In this document: piece after piece, positions 1 through 8,774 of the stretch
Layout: every line of letters starts with the position of its first letter
Position numbering within the stretch: position 1 is the stretch's first letter
Assembly: GCA_036271555.1 (NCBI GenBank)
Contig: DATBAK010000044.1
Location: 1-44,855 of the forward strand
From: Acidimicrobiia bacterium
GTDB lineage: Bacteria; Actinomycetota; Acidimicrobiia; IMCC26256; PALSA-610
Length of the DNA stretch: 44,855 nucleotides
Reading direction: 5' to 3'
The notes under the pieces: generated by a model
Told to the model about the DNA's origin: nothing
The model's input: the letters and a program-made list of their open reading frames with translations, nothing else
Database searches by the model: none
Made by a program: the position numbers and the translations under genes

Positions 1-370
1 CGACCAGACCGCCTTCGGCGAGCCGACGCGTCCAGTAGCCGAGCATCCCGGTGGGAAACGTCCTGCCGCAGACAACAACGCGTGCGTGGCCAGGTGGCGC
101 TGCGAGCTGCGCTTCGACGACAGCGTTCAGCGTGAGATAACCGAGGACGTCCGTCCCATCCCAGCGCTCGTATCCCGGCTCCGCGACAATGCGCGTCGGC
201 TTCGCGTCGGGATGAAGATCCGTCCAGGTCTCCAGCCACTCGATGCGCGTCAGCCCGTGGCCAGCCAATCCCCGCTCCTCGGCGGCGATAAAGTGCGCCG
301 CGAGCACCTCGACGTCCTCGCCGCAAAAACCGAGTGCCGCTAGGCGCGAACGGGCTTCGTCGGGCGTCAC
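1..370 (-). CDS. Ldh_2-type malate/lactate dehydrogenase-like oxidoreductase, cut off by window edge
   Basis: This is the N-terminal part (about 123 residues) of an NAD(P)-dependent malate/L-lactate dehydrogenase family protein. The family reduces or oxidises 2-hydroxy/2-keto acids in the cytoplasm. The translated frame shows the HGLTR stretch near residue 42, a DGTDVLGY segment like the family's DG..lGh strand, and TGMLGYWTRR in place of the usual NSxHFGxxGYY motif. The GTG start overlaps the mrp stop as TAGTG, so translation is probably coupled to mrp. The C-terminus lies outside the window. The family call rests on a few motifs; the substrate cannot be told. Confidence 0.68.
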   Translation of the reverse strand, partial: MTPDEARSRLAALGFCGEDVEVLAAHFIAAEERGLAGHGLTRIEWLETWTDLHPDAKPTRIVAEPGYERWDGTDVLGYLTLNAVVEAQLAAPPGHARVVVCGRTFPTGMLGYWTRRLAEGGLV

Positions 371-1455
371 TAGCCGACGAGCGGCAACGTGCGCGTGAAG
401 CCGCCGCTGCGGCTTGCGTCGAGCCCTCGAGCGATCTCGAAGATCGCCTCCGAGATCTCCGATGACGGGTCCGATACGACAAGTGGCACACCCGAATCGC
501 CGGCTTCCCGCAAACGCACATCGAGCGGAACGGAGCCGAGCAGCGGCACACCAAGCTCGGTCGCGAGCCGCTCGCCTCCACCGGAGCCGAAGACCTCAGA
601 CGTCATGTTCTCGATCACTCCGAGCACGCGCATGCCGGTCTTCTCGGCCATTGACGCCGCGCGCACCGCAACTTCCTGGGCGAGCAGCTGCGGAGTCGTG
701 ACAACGACCGCTTCGGCGCGCGGCAGCAGCTGCGCGAGCGACATCGAGACATCGCCGGTTCCTGGCGGCATGTCGACGACGAGGACATCCAACTCGCCCC
801 AGTGCACGTCGGAGAGGAACTGCTCGAGCGCCTTGTGCAGCATCGGGCCGCGCCACACGACGGGTTGGTCCTCACGCGCGAAGAAGCCCATCGAGATGAG
901 CGTCACGCCGTTCGCATCCGGCGGCACGATGACATCGTCGATGACGGTCGGTGGCCGGTCGATGCCGAGCATGCGCGGCATCGAGAAACCCCAGACGTCG
1001 GCGTCGACCGCGGCGACCTTGTGGCCCGCCTGCGCGAGCGCGACCGCGAGGTTGGTGGTGACCGACGACTTGCCGACGCCGCCTTTGCCCGACGCGATCG
1101 CGATGACGCGCGTGCGGGAGTCGGTGAAGGGGTTCGTGCGTGCGGACCCGTCGGCGGGCGCCCCGCCGCCCTCGGCCCGCAGTCGCTGCGCGAGCGCCTG
1201 GCGCTCCTCGTCGGTCATGACCGTGAAATCGAGGTCGACGCCGCCGACGCCATCGAGCGCCTCGACCGCGCCGGTGACCCGGCTCGTGATCTCGTTCCGC
1301 AGCGGGCAGCCGGCGACGGTGAGCGCCACCGTGACCTTCACCCGGTCACCCGCGAAGCCGATCCCCCGCACCATGCCCAGGTCGACGATCGAGCGGTGGA
1401 TCTCCGGATCCTCGACCGGTCGCAGGGCCTCGATGACTTGGGCCTCGGTCGGCAT
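370..1455 (-). CDS. mrp: Mrp/NBP35-type iron-sulfur cluster carrier ATPase
   Basis: A 361-residue P-loop ATPase of the ApbC/Mrp family, which binds and passes on Fe-S clusters in the cytoplasm. Residues 1-85 form a MIP18/DUF59 domain with Cys50 in AGCPL. The deviant Walker A motif GKGGVGKSS is near residues 123-131, followed by DADVWG and VDMPPGTGD. The CXXC pair found near the C-terminus in many homologues is absent; the region reads ENMTSEVFGSGGG. The start at MPTEAQ fits the domain boundary; the frame stays open upstream but only as the shadow of the divergent regulator gene. Neighbours (SufR-like regulator, cysteine desulfurase) support a role in Fe-S biogenesis. Confidence 0.93.
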   Translation of the reverse strand: MPTEAQVIEALRPVEDPEIHRSIVDLGMVRGIGFAGDRVKVTVALTVAGCPLRNEITSRVTGAVEALDGVGGVDLDFTVMTDEERQALAQRLRAEGGGAPADGSARTNPFTDSRTRVIAIASGKGGVGKSSVTTNLAVALAQAGHKVAAVDADVWGFSMPRMLGIDRPPTVIDDVIVPPDANGVTLISMGFFAREDQPVVWRGPMLHKALEQFLSDVHWGELDVLVVDMPPGTGDVSMSLAQLLPRAEAVVVTTPQLLAQEVAVRAASMAEKTGMRVLGVIENMTSEVFGSGGGERLATELGVPLLGSVPLDVRLREAGDSGVPLVVSDPSSEISEAIFEIARGLDASRSGGFTRTLPLVG

Positions 1456-1500
1456 GGGGCGGCTCCGTGGGGGCCCGGGGATTTGCACTACGGACGTAGG

Positions 1501-1506
1501 TAGAAT
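1501..1506 (+). promoter_or_regulatory. -10 box TAGAAT, leaderless start for the SufR-like gene
   Basis: TAGAAT lies 6 nt before the ATG at 1513. At this spacing the transcript should begin at or next to the start codon. No convincing -35 box is visible. The box sits in the 57-nt divergent gap shared with mrp. Confidence 0.6.
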
Positions 1507-1512
1507 ACCCGC

Positions 1513-2220
1513 ATGCCCCCGGCGGCCCTCAGTCCGGACGAGTTCGGCGCCGCCGTCGCGGCGGTCACCTCGGCCTTCGGCGACCCCACCCGGCGCGACA
1601 TCTTCGTCCTCGTGCGCGCGCACCCCGCAGGTCTGCGCGCGGCCGAGGTCGCGACCCAGTTCTCCCTCCACCCGAACGTCGCGCGCCACCACCTCGAGAA
1701 GCTCGCGTCGGGCGGCTACCTCGTGGTCCAGCTCTCCCGGGGCGAGACCGCGGGCCGGCCGTCGAAGGTCTACCGGGCCGCCGACCTCGACACGCACCTG
1801 AACTTCCCGCCCCGCCGCGACGACCTCCTCGGCACCCTGCTCGCCCGGGCGCTCGAACGGCTGCCGCGCGACGAGGCCCAGGCGCTCGCAGAGGAGGTCG
1901 GCTACGAGTACGGGCGCGGCCTCGCCGCGAACATGGAGCCCGGCGACGGCCATCGCTCGGTGAAGGCCGCGGTCGCGTCGGTCGCCGACGCGCTCACCGC
2001 GCACGGGTTCGCCGCCCACGCCGAAGCGCGCGGCGGATCGCTCACGCTCGTGTCGGAGCACTGCCCGTTCGGCGAGGCCGCGCAGCGCTATCCGCACGTC
2101 CTCTGCGCGGTCGACACCGGCATGGTGCGCGGCATGCTCGAAGGTCTGTACGGCGAGACGCAACCCCACATCGAGGAGTCGCGTCCCGACGGCGGCACCC
2201 ACTGCGTCACCCGCGTGTGA
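1513..2220 (+). CDS. SufR-like winged-helix regulator with C-terminal cysteines
   Basis: A 235-residue transcriptional regulator. Residues 15-95 form an ArsR/DeoR-like winged helix (FGDPTRRDIFVLV, NVARHHLEKLASGGYLV, KVYRAA). The C-terminal part carries Cys184 (EHCPF), Cys198 (VLCAV) and Cys231 (THCVT). SufR-type repressors bind an Fe-S cluster through cysteines in this region and control suf genes; the cysteine layout here resembles that group, but cluster binding is inferred. The ATG has a -10 hexamer 6 nt upstream, so the mRNA is probably leaderless. The stop overlaps the GTG of the cysteine desulfurase (GTGA), so the two are one operon. Confidence 0.82.
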   Translation: MPPAALSPDEFGAAVAAVTSAFGDPTRRDIFVLVRAHPAGLRAAEVATQFSLHPNVARHHLEKLASGGYLVVQLSRGETAGRPSKVYRAADLDTHLNFPPRRDDLLGTLLARALERLPRDEAQALAEEVGYEYGRGLAANMEPGDGHRSVKAAVASVADALTAHGFAAHAEARGGSLTLVSEHCPFGEAAQRYPHVLCAVDTGMVRGMLEGLYGETQPHIEESRPDGGTHCVTRV

Positions 2221-3362
2221 CCCGCGCCTACCTCGACCACGCCTCCACCTCGCCGCTGCGCGCAGTCGCGCTGGAGGCGATGCTCCCGTTCCTCGCGGAG
2301 CACCACGGCGATCCGGGTCGCCTGCACGCCGAAGGCCGCGCGACGCGCGTTGCGCTCGAGGACGCGCGCGAGCAGGTCGCCGCGTTCGTCGGCGCGCGAC
2401 CGCGTGAGGTCGTGTTCACGGCGTCGGGGACCGAGGCGATCAACACTGCGATCTTCGGCGCGCTCGCGCGCGGGCGCGAGCAGGGCCGCCAGCACGTGGT
2501 CACCACCGCGGTCGAGCACTCGGCGGTGCTCGAAGCGGTGCGCCGCGCGAGCGACGACGTCACCGTGATCGGCGTCGATGCGCGCGGTCGCTTCGACGCG
2601 GCCGCCGTCACGGCGGCCGTGCGACCCGACACCGTGCTCGTGTCGCTGCAGCTCGCGAATCACGAAGTCGGCACGATCCAGCCGATCGCGGAGGCCTGTG
2701 CTGCCGCGCGTACCCAGGGCGCGCTCGTGCACGTCGACGCGTGCGCGGCCGTCGGTCACCTGCCCTTCGCCTTCTCCGCCCTCGACGCCGACCTCGCGTC
2801 GATCACCGCGCACAAGCTCGGGGGTCCGAAGGGCGCGGCGGCACTGCTCGTGCGGCGCGGTCTGCGGCTCGACCCGTTCGTCGTCGGCGGCGCGCAGGAA
2901 CGGGCGCGGCGCGGCGGTCTGGAGAACGTGGCCGCGCTCGTCGGCTTCGGGGCCGCGTGCGTCGACGTGACCGACCGTCTCCACGACGAAGCCCGCGCCG
3001 CGCGCGCGTTGATCGAACGGGCCGCGAGCGTGCTCGACGTCGTCGGCGCGACGCGCTTCGGTGACGTAAGCGAAGCGGGCTCGCTTCCCAACGTCCTCTG
3101 CTTCGGCGTCACCGGCGTCGAGGCCGAGCCGATCCTCCTCGCGCTCGACCAGCACGGCGTCGCCGTGCACTCGGGATCGGCGTGCTCGAGCGAGCTGCTC
3201 GAGCCGTCGAGCGTGCTCGCGGCGATGGGCGTCGACGCCGAGCACTCGTTGCGGGTGTCGGTCGGATGGAACACGACCGAGGCCGACGTCGACCGCTTCG
3301 TCGACGCGCTCCCCGGCATCGTCGACCGCTTCCGCGCCCTCCGCACCGAGGCCTCGTTGTAG
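2217..3362 (+). CDS. NifS/IscS-like cysteine desulfurase
   Basis: A 381-residue class V aminotransferase-fold enzyme that removes sulfur from cysteine as an enzyme-bound persulfide, for Fe-S clusters or tRNA thiolation. Seen: YLDHASTSP at the N-terminus, EHSA with His101, the PLP lysine Lys200 in ITAHKLGGPKG, and catalytic Cys323 in SGSACSS. Length and motifs are typical of the NifS/IscS group rather than SufS. The GTG start overlaps the regulator stop. Its product may feed the Mrp carrier encoded divergently. The stop codon is part of the base of the hairpin at 3360-3407. Whether it serves Fe-S assembly or tRNA modification (MnmA partner) is open. Confidence 0.9.
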   Translation: MTRAYLDHASTSPLRAVALEAMLPFLAEHHGDPGRLHAEGRATRVALEDAREQVAAFVGARPREVVFTASGTEAINTAIFGALARGREQGRQHVVTTAVEHSAVLEAVRRASDDVTVIGVDARGRFDAAAVTAAVRPDTVLVSLQLANHEVGTIQPIAEACAAARTQGALVHVDACAAVGHLPFAFSALDADLASITAHKLGGPKGAAALLVRRGLRLDPFVVGGAQERARRGGLENVAALVGFGAACVDVTDRLHDEARAARALIERAASVLDVVGATRFGDVSEAGSLPNVLCFGVTGVEAEPILLALDQHGVAVHSGSACSSELLEPSSVLAAMGVDAEHSLRVSVGWNTTEADVDRFVDALPGIVDRFRALRTEASL

Positions 3363-3407
3363 TGGTACTGCGTTGTCGGCGTATAGCCGAACAACGCAGT
3401 ACCACTA
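3360..3407. terminator. Long hairpin between convergent genes, candidate bidirectional terminator
   Basis: A near-perfect inverted repeat. The arm AGTGGTACTGCGTTGT at 3361-3376 pairs with its exact complement at 3391-3406, and CGGC at 3377-3380 pairs with GCCG at 3386-3389 around a GTATA loop with one bulged A (3390). It lies between the convergent desulfurase and TMEM175 genes. There is no U-tract, so a Rho-independent mechanism is uncertain. Confidence 0.7.
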
Positions 3408-3420
3408 ACGGGCGCTCGGC

Positions 3421-3999
<579 letters not shown>

Positions 4000-4005
4000 C
4001 CGGGG

Positions 4006-4011
4006 ATGATA
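4006..4011 (-). promoter_or_regulatory. -10 box TATCAT for the TMEM175-like gene
   Basis: TATCAT on the minus strand ends 6 nt before the ATG at 3999, inside the 19-nt gap after the aconitase gene. It would give this gene its own leaderless transcript. Confidence 0.5.
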
Positions 4012-4018
4012 CGGAGAC

Positions 4019-6316
4019 TCAGGCGCGCTTCGCCGCGAGCAGGTTCAACGCGGATCCCGCGCGGAACCACTCGATGTGCTCTTCCGACATCGAGTGCGTC
4101 GTCGTGATCTCGTCGTTCGTGCCGTCGGTGTGGTGCAAGACGACGGTCACCGGGCGAGCGGGCGCGAGATCGGCGAGCCCGACGACGTCGACGGTGTCGT
4201 CGACGCGCACCTTGTCGTAGTCGTCGACATCGGCGAACCACAGCGGGAGGACGCCCTGCTTCTTCAGGTTCGCCTCCGCGATGCGCGCGAACGACCGCGC
4301 GATCACCGCGCGTCCGCCCTGCGCGCGCGGCTCCATCGCCGCGTGCTCGCGCGACGAGCCCTCGCCGTAGTTCTCGTCGCCGATCGCGACCCACTGGATG
4401 CCGTCGCCGCGGTACGCCTTGGCCAGATCGGGCAGCGGCACGATCGCACCCGCGCTCCCCGCGCGCTCGTCGACGCCCTTGCCCGTATCACCGGGCACGA
4501 ACGCGTTGTTCGCGCCGATGAACAGGTTCCCGGAGATGTTCGTGAGGTGACCTCGGTAACGCAGCCACGGACCCGCGGGCGAGATGTGGTCGGTCGTGCA
4601 CTTCCCCACCGCCTTGAGCAGCACACGCAGACCCTGGAGATCCTTGCCGTCCCAGGCCGGGAACGGCTGCAGGAGCTCGAGCCGCTCGGAGTCGGGACGC
4701 ACGATCACGGCGACCGTCGACGGGTCGCTCGCCGGCGCGAGGAACCCGGACTCGCCGGGGTCGAATCCCTTCGCGGGCAGGTCGTCGGCGTGCGGCGGCT
4801 CGAGCTTCACCGCGGTGCCGTCGGGCGCGGTGAGCGTGTCGCGGGTGAAGTCGAAGTCGAGGCGGCCGCCGAGCGCGAGCGCGACCACGGTCTCGGGCGA
4901 GCCGATGAACGACAGCGTCGCCGCGTTGCCGTCGTTGCGCGCCGGGAAGTTGCGATTGAACGAGTTGACGATCGTGTTCACCTCGCCCTTCACGATGTCG
5001 TCGCGCTGCCACTGCCCGATGCACGGGCCGCACGCGTTCGCGAGCACGGTCCCGCCGATCGCTTCGAGGTCGTCGAGCAGACCGTCGCGTTCGATCGTGG
5101 CGCGCACCTGCTCGGAACCGGGCGTGATCATCAACGGCGTCTTCACGCGCAGACCCTTTGCCGACGCCTGACGCGCGACGTGCGCGGCGCGCCCGATGTC
5201 CTCGTACGACGAGTTCGTGCACGAGCCGACGAGCGCGGCCGAGATCTCGATCGGGTAACCCTCCTTCTCCGCGGCGGCGCGCACGTCGGAGATCGGACGG
5301 TCGAGGTCGGGGCTGTGCGGACCGACGAGGTGCGGCTCGAGCTCGTCGAGATCGATCTCGATGACGCGGTCGTAGAAGCGCTCGGGATCGGCGTCGACCT
5401 CGGGGTCGTTGCGCAGGAACTCCGCGACGTGGTCGGCGAGATCCGCGATCTCCTCGCGGCGCGTCGCCTTGAGATAGCGCGCGGCCTGCAGGTCGTAGTG
5501 GAACAGCGAGCAGGTCGCGCCGATCTCCGCGCCCATGTTGCAGATCGTCGCCTTGCCCGTCGTCGAGATCGACTCCGCGCCGGGACCGAAGTACTCGACG
5601 ATCGCGCCGGTGCCGCCCTTCACCGTGAGGATGCCCGCGACCTTGAGGATCACGTCCTTCGACGCGGTCCATCCCGACAGCGAGCCCTTGAGGTGCACGC
5701 CGATGAGCTTCGGCACGCTCGTGTTGAACGGCCAGCCCGCCATCACGTCGACCGCGTCGGCGCCACCGACGCCGATCGCGATCATGCCGAGCCCGCCCGC
5801 GTTCGGCGTGTGCGAGTCGGTGCCGATCATCATCCCGCCGGGGAACGCGTAGTTCTCGAGCACGACCTGGTGGATGATCCCGGAGCCGGGCTTGTGGAAG
5901 CCGATGCCGTACTTGGCCGACACCGAACGCAGGAACTCGTAGACCTCCGAGTTCACGTCGAGCGCGGCCTTGAGGTCGATGTCGGCGCCGACGCGCGCCT
6001 GGATGAGATGGTCGCAGTGCACGGTCGTCGGAACCGCGACCGTCGGCATCTTCGCGAGCATGAACTGGAGCAGCGCCATCTGCGCGGTCGCGTCCTGCAT
6101 CGCGACGCGATCGGGTCGGTAGTCGCCGTACTCCGCACCGCGCCCGAGCCCGATCGTGTTCGGATCGTTGGCGTGTGCGAAGAGCACCTTCTCGGCGAAG
6201 GTCACCGGACGCCCGAGCCGTTCGCGCGCGATCGCGACCCGTTCGGGCAGCCGTGCGTACACACCCTCGATGAGACTGGTCGGGGTGCTCGGACCGACGT
6301 TCGTTGCTTCAGCCAT
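4019..6316 (-). CDS. Aconitate hydratase, mitochondrial type
   Basis: A 765-residue aconitase that interconverts citrate and isocitrate in the TCA cycle through a [4Fe-4S] cluster. The three cluster cysteines are Cys366 (SCTNSS), Cys429 and Cys432 (CGPC). Length and sequence ([39 protein letters not shown]) match the eukaryotic mitochondrial enzyme rather than the roughly 900-residue AcnA/IRP type found in many actinobacteria, or AcnB. A GAGGAG Shine-Dalgarno precedes the ATG. The locus lies near the Fe-S biogenesis genes. Confidence in the reaction is high; the sub-family call is by eye. Confidence 0.95.
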   Translation of the reverse strand: MAEATNVGPSTPTSLIEGVYARLPERVAIARERLGRPVTFAEKVLFAHANDPNTIGLGRGAEYGDYRPDRVAMQDATAQMALLQFMLAKMPTVAVPTTVHCDHLIQARVGADIDLKAALDVNSEVYEFLRSVSAKYGIGFHKPGSGIIHQVVLENYAFPGGMMIGTDSHTPNAGGLGMIAIGVGGADAVDVMAGWPFNTSVPKLIGVHLKGSLSGWTASKDVILKVAGILTVKGGTGAIVEYFGPGAESISTTGKATICNMGAEIGATCSLFHYDLQAARYLKATRREEIADLADHVAEFLRNDPEVDADPERFYDRVIEIDLDELEPHLVGPHSPDLDRPISDVRAAAEKEGYPIEISAALVGSCTNSSYEDIGRAAHVARQASAKGLRVKTPLMITPGSEQVRATIERDGLLDDLEAIGGTVLANACGPCIGQWQRDDIVKGEVNTIVNSFNRNFPARNDGNAATLSFIGSPETVVALALGGRLDFDFTRDTLTAPDGTAVKLEPPHADDLPAKGFDPGESGFLAPASDPSTVAVIVRPDSERLELLQPFPAWDGKDLQGLRVLLKAVGKCTTDHISPAGPWLRYRGHLTNISGNLFIGANNAFVPGDTGKGVDERAGSAGAIVPLPDLAKAYRGDGIQWVAIGDENYGEGSSREHAAMEPRAQGGRAVIARSFARIAEANLKKQGVLPLWFADVDDYDKVRVDDTVDVVGLADLAPARPVTVVLHHTDGTNDEITTTHSMSEEHIEWFRAGSALNLLAAKRA

Positions 6317-6335
6317 GACGTCTCCTCACTCTCTG

Positions 6336-6419
6336 GTCGCGCTCGCTGCGCTCGCCGCTCGTGACGCCTCCGCATCCGACCGTGGCCGCGCCGCTCGCTT
6401 CGCTCGTGCGCTCTTGCGA
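6336..6419 (+). repeat. Dispersed GC-rich element, family A copy 1
   Basis: Begins GGTCGCGCTCGCTGCG and contains the palindromic cores GCTCGCTGCGCTCGC and GCTCGCTTCGCTC. It lies in the 123-nt gap between the GntR gene and aconitase and closely resembles the copy at 12120-12205. Its palindromes could form RNA hairpins. Confidence 0.75.
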
Positions 6420-6439
6420 GAGCGACTCTTCATTGCAGG

Positions 6440-7186
6440 CTACGACCCGTTCACGAGGCGAAGGCCCGGGGCCTCGCTGGTCGCTTCGACGAACGGGAAA
6501 TCGATCTCGAAGGTCGTGCGGTGCGCGGGATAACGATGCTCGGACACGACGACCGGCATGCCGTCGCGCGCCGTGGTGACGCGCCGACACGCGAGGACCG
6601 CGGCGCCGCGCTCCAGCCCGAGCAGCCGCACGTCGTCGTCGCCCGCGAGGTCGGCGCCGATGAGCTGGGTCGCGGAGCCGAGCTGCGTGCCGCGCGCGGC
6701 GAGCAGCTCGTAGAACGGCGCGCGCTGCGCGTCGTCGCGGCTCAGCTGCGCGCCGAGCGCGCCCGGCAGCCAGACGGTGACGAGCGCGAATGGTTCGCCG
6801 TCGGCGAGCGTGAGCCGGCGCACGCGCAGCACCTCGGCGCCGGCTTCGAGGTGCAGTGCCGCCGCGATCGCCGCGGTCGAGGGCTCGAAGCCGAACTCGA
6901 GCACGCGCCGCTCGGCGGTCGCGCCCGAGGCCTCGAGCGCGGCTTCGACCGTCGTGACCCGACCGAGCACCTGGCACACCGGGTCGAGGGCGACGAACCA
7001 GCCCGCACCGCGCCGGCTCGTGACCAGTCCCTCGCGGCGCAGCTCCTCGAGCGCCCGGCGGACCGTGACCCGGCTCACGCCGAAGCGCCCACCGAGCTCG
7101 GCCTCGCTCTCGAGCGCTCCCCCCGCGCCGTACGCGCCGGCGGCGACCGCGGTGCGCAGATCGGCGGCGACCTCGAGGTACCTCAC
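6440..7186 (-). CDS. GntR/HutC family transcriptional regulator
   Basis: A 248-residue one-component regulator. Residues 1-70 form the GntR winged helix (LESEAELGGRFGVSRVTVRRALEELRREGLV), and residues 85-240 resemble the UTRA ligand-binding domain of the HutC subgroup (RRLTLADGEPFALVTVWLP, MPVVVSEHRYPAHRTTFEIDF). The GTG start is preceded at 7 nt by TAAGAT, so the mRNA is probably leaderless. The 9-nt palindrome ACAACTTGT overlaps the start and could be an autoregulatory site. The ligand is unknown; the co-directional downstream gene is aconitase, separated by repeat element A. Confidence 0.9.
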   Translation of the reverse strand: MRYLEVAADLRTAVAAGAYGAGGALESEAELGGRFGVSRVTVRRALEELRREGLVTSRRGAGWFVALDPVCQVLGRVTTVEAALEASGATAERRVLEFGFEPSTAAIAAALHLEAGAEVLRVRRLTLADGEPFALVTVWLPGALGAQLSRDDAQRAPFYELLAARGTQLGSATQLIGADLAGDDDVRLLGLERGAAVLACRRVTTARDGMPVVVSEHRYPAHRTTFEIDFPFVEATSEAPGLRLVNGS

Positions 7187-7193
7187 AACTTGT

Positions 7194-7199
7194 ATCTTA
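7194..7199 (-). promoter_or_regulatory. -10 box TAAGAT for the GntR gene
   Basis: TAAGAT on the minus strand is 7 nt before the GTG at 7186. A TTGTCT hexamer 18 nt further upstream is a possible -35. The palindrome ACAACTTGT (7185-7193 area) sits between the box and the start codon. Confidence 0.6.
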
Positions 7200-7229
7200 T
7201 CTGTCTGCCGTTACCCAAGACAAGCTCGC

Positions 7230-7260
7230 GTCACGGAGGGCGACGCGTGCGAGCCCGACC
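7230..7260 (-). repeat. Degenerate family A element
   Basis: Aligns with the inverted family A copy at 34095-34127 with scattered substitutions (GTCACGGAGGGCGA, then GCGAGCCCGACC). It lies in the 80-nt gap between the GntR and first Rrf2 genes. Confidence 0.45.
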
Positions 7261-7266
7261 AAAAAC

Positions 7267-7725
7267 TCAGTGCGGCTGCCAGGCGTCGGGGTCCTTGGCC
7301 AGGCGGGCGATCGCGGCGGGGAGCTTGCTCGCCGCGAGGTCGGCCAGGGTCACCGTCTCCAGCACCGCCCGCAGATTGGCACGCAGCGCCACCCAGACCT
7401 CCGGGAGCCGGGTCGCCGCGCCCGGATATTCGAGCGCCTCGGGGCGCGTCCCCCGCACCGCCGCGAGCGGGCCCTCGACCGCCCGCAGGACCTCGGCGAC
7501 GGTGATCTCCGACGCCGGCCGGCCCAGCATCGATCCGCCCTCGGGCCCCCGCAGCGTCCGCACCAGGCCCGACGCGCGCAGCTCGCTCAGGATGTTGTCG
7601 AGGAAGTTGCGCGGGATGTCCTGGGAGGCGGCGAGCGCCTCGGCCTTGATCGGATGGTCCGCGGGGGCGGCGGCGAGCTCCGCCATCGCCCGCACCGCGT
7701 AGTCCGCCTTCGCCGAGATCCGCAC
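7267..7725 (-). CDS. Rrf2 family regulator lacking Fe-S cysteines (paralogue 1)
   Basis: A 152-residue Rrf2-type regulator with the typical N-terminus RISAKADYAVRAMAELA, a winged helix to about residue 75 (RTLRGPEGGSMLGRPASEITVAEVL) and a dimerisation helix. It has no cysteine at all, so it cannot bind a cluster as IscR or NsrR do; it resembles the CymR-like side of the family. It is divergent from the TauE/SafE gene and clearly paralogous to the regulator at 8775-9242. GTG start. Control of sulfur transport genes is inferred from position. Confidence 0.87.
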   Translation of the reverse strand: MRISAKADYAVRAMAELAAAPADHPIKAEALAASQDIPRNFLDNILSELRASGLVRTLRGPEGGSMLGRPASEITVAEVLRAVEGPLAAVRGTRPEALEYPGAATRLPEVWVALRANLRAVLETVTLADLAASKLPAAIARLAKDPDAWQPH

Positions 7726-7792
7726 GGCCCAAATCTCCCACGCGGAGGCGCCACCGTGCCGAGCGCGACGGCAGTGGTTCGAGCCGCACCCC

Positions 7793-7829
7793 TTGACCCA
7801 CCAAGTCGACTTCTTCTATGTTGTCGATC
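7793..7829 (+). promoter_or_regulatory. Promoter and operator half-site of the TauE/SafE gene
   Basis: TTGACC (7793-7798), an 18-nt spacer and TATGTT (7817-7822) form a sigma70-like promoter. The -10 box is embedded in TATGTTGTCGATC (7817-7829), a sequence repeated exactly at the -10 of the ABC transporter promoter (9300-9312). AGTCGACT palindromes flank it on both sides. A common regulator, probably one of the Rrf2 proteins, is likely. Confidence 0.65.
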
Positions 7830-7862
7830 GTTCTAGTCGACTAAGACCCAGGGACGGGCCTC

Positions 7863-8768
7863 GTGCATCTCGATCTCGGTATCGCATTCGCCGGACTCAT
7901 CGTCGGCTTCGTGATCGGACTCACCGGTGTCGGCGGCGGCGCGCTGCTCACGCCGGTGCTCGTGCTCTTCTTCGGCATCACGCCCGCGGCCGCGGTCTCG
8001 AGCGACATCGTCGCCTCGCTGATCCTGAAGCCGATCGGCGGATCCGTGCACATGAAGCGCGGCACCGTGAACCTCAAGCTCGTCGGGTGGCTCGCGATCG
8101 GTTCCATACCGGGCGCGCTCGCGGGCACGTACACGCTCGGTCACCTGCACGGACCGGGCGTCGACAACTTCATCAAGACGACGCTGGGTTGGGTGCTCGT
8201 CACCGCCGCGGTCGCAATGCTCGTGAAGGGTCTCATCGAAGCGCGACGCAAGGTCGAGCCGCTGGCGCCGGGCACGATCGCGCTGCGCGCGGTGCCGACG
8301 ATCACGATCGGTCTCGTCGGCGGCTTCATCGTCGGCATGACGTCGGTCGGCTCCGGCTCGCTGATGATCGTGCTGTTGATGATCCTCTACCCGCGCATCT
8401 CGATGCGCGAGCTCGTCGGCACCGACCTCATCCAGGCGGTGCCGCTCGTCGGCGCGGCCGCGATCGGGACCGCGTTGTGGGGCAACCTGCAGGTCTCGCT
8501 CGTCGGCTCGCTGCTGATCGGCGCGATCCCCGCGGTATGGCTCGGCGCGCACGTCTCGTCGAAGGGTGCCGACCGCTTCATCCGGCCCGTCATCGTGCTC
8601 GCGATGTCGATCTCGGCGCTGAAGCTGCTCGGTCTCACGAACACCGAGCTCGGCATCGTCGTCGTCGCCGGCACCATCGTGATGCTCGGCGCGTTCGGGT
8701 TCATGCGGTTGCGCGCGAACCGCAACGAAGTGCAACGCGCGTCCGACGCGCACTTCGCGACGAGCTGA
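7863..8768 (+). CDS. TauE/SafE family sulfite/organosulfur permease
   Basis: A 301-residue polytopic membrane protein with the two repeated TauE/SafE halves. Each contains the family glycine-rich helix: GLTGVGGGALLTPVLVLFFG near residue 20 and GMTSVGSGSLMIVLLM near residue 160. The family exports or moves sulfite, sulfoacetate and related anions. The GTG start follows AGGGAC by 7 nt and gives a leader of about 34 nt. It ends 6 nt before the convergent Rrf2 paralogue 2. Shared promoter sequence with the ABC operon at 9379 supports a sulfur role, but the substrate is not shown. Confidence 0.88.
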   Translation: MHLDLGIAFAGLIVGFVIGLTGVGGGALLTPVLVLFFGITPAAAVSSDIVASLILKPIGGSVHMKRGTVNLKLVGWLAIGSIPGALAGTYTLGHLHGPGVDNFIKTTLGWVLVTAAVAMLVKGLIEARRKVEPLAPGTIALRAVPTITIGLVGGFIVGMTSVGSGSLMIVLLMILYPRISMRELVGTDLIQAVPLVGAAAIGTALWGNLQVSLVGSLLIGAIPAVWLGAHVSSKGADRFIRPVIVLAMSISALKLLGLTNTELGIVVVAGTIVMLGAFGFMRLRANRNEVQRASDAHFATS

Positions 8769-8774
8769 CGCGCG

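Noticed and set aside
86-343. Open frame of 85 codons on the plus strand
   Set aside because: The opposite strand encodes a recognisable dehydrogenase-like protein coupled to mrp; the plus frame is arginine-rich shadow sequence.
370-2202. mrp as a 610-residue fusion with a long N-terminal extension
   Set aside because: The extension is antisense to the SufR-like gene and has no homology; the MIP18 domain begins at MPTEAQ.
4076-6364. Plus-strand frame of 762 codons opposite aconitase
   Set aside because: It mirrors the aconitase codons and is made almost only of Arg, Asp, Val, Glu and His; no domain is visible.
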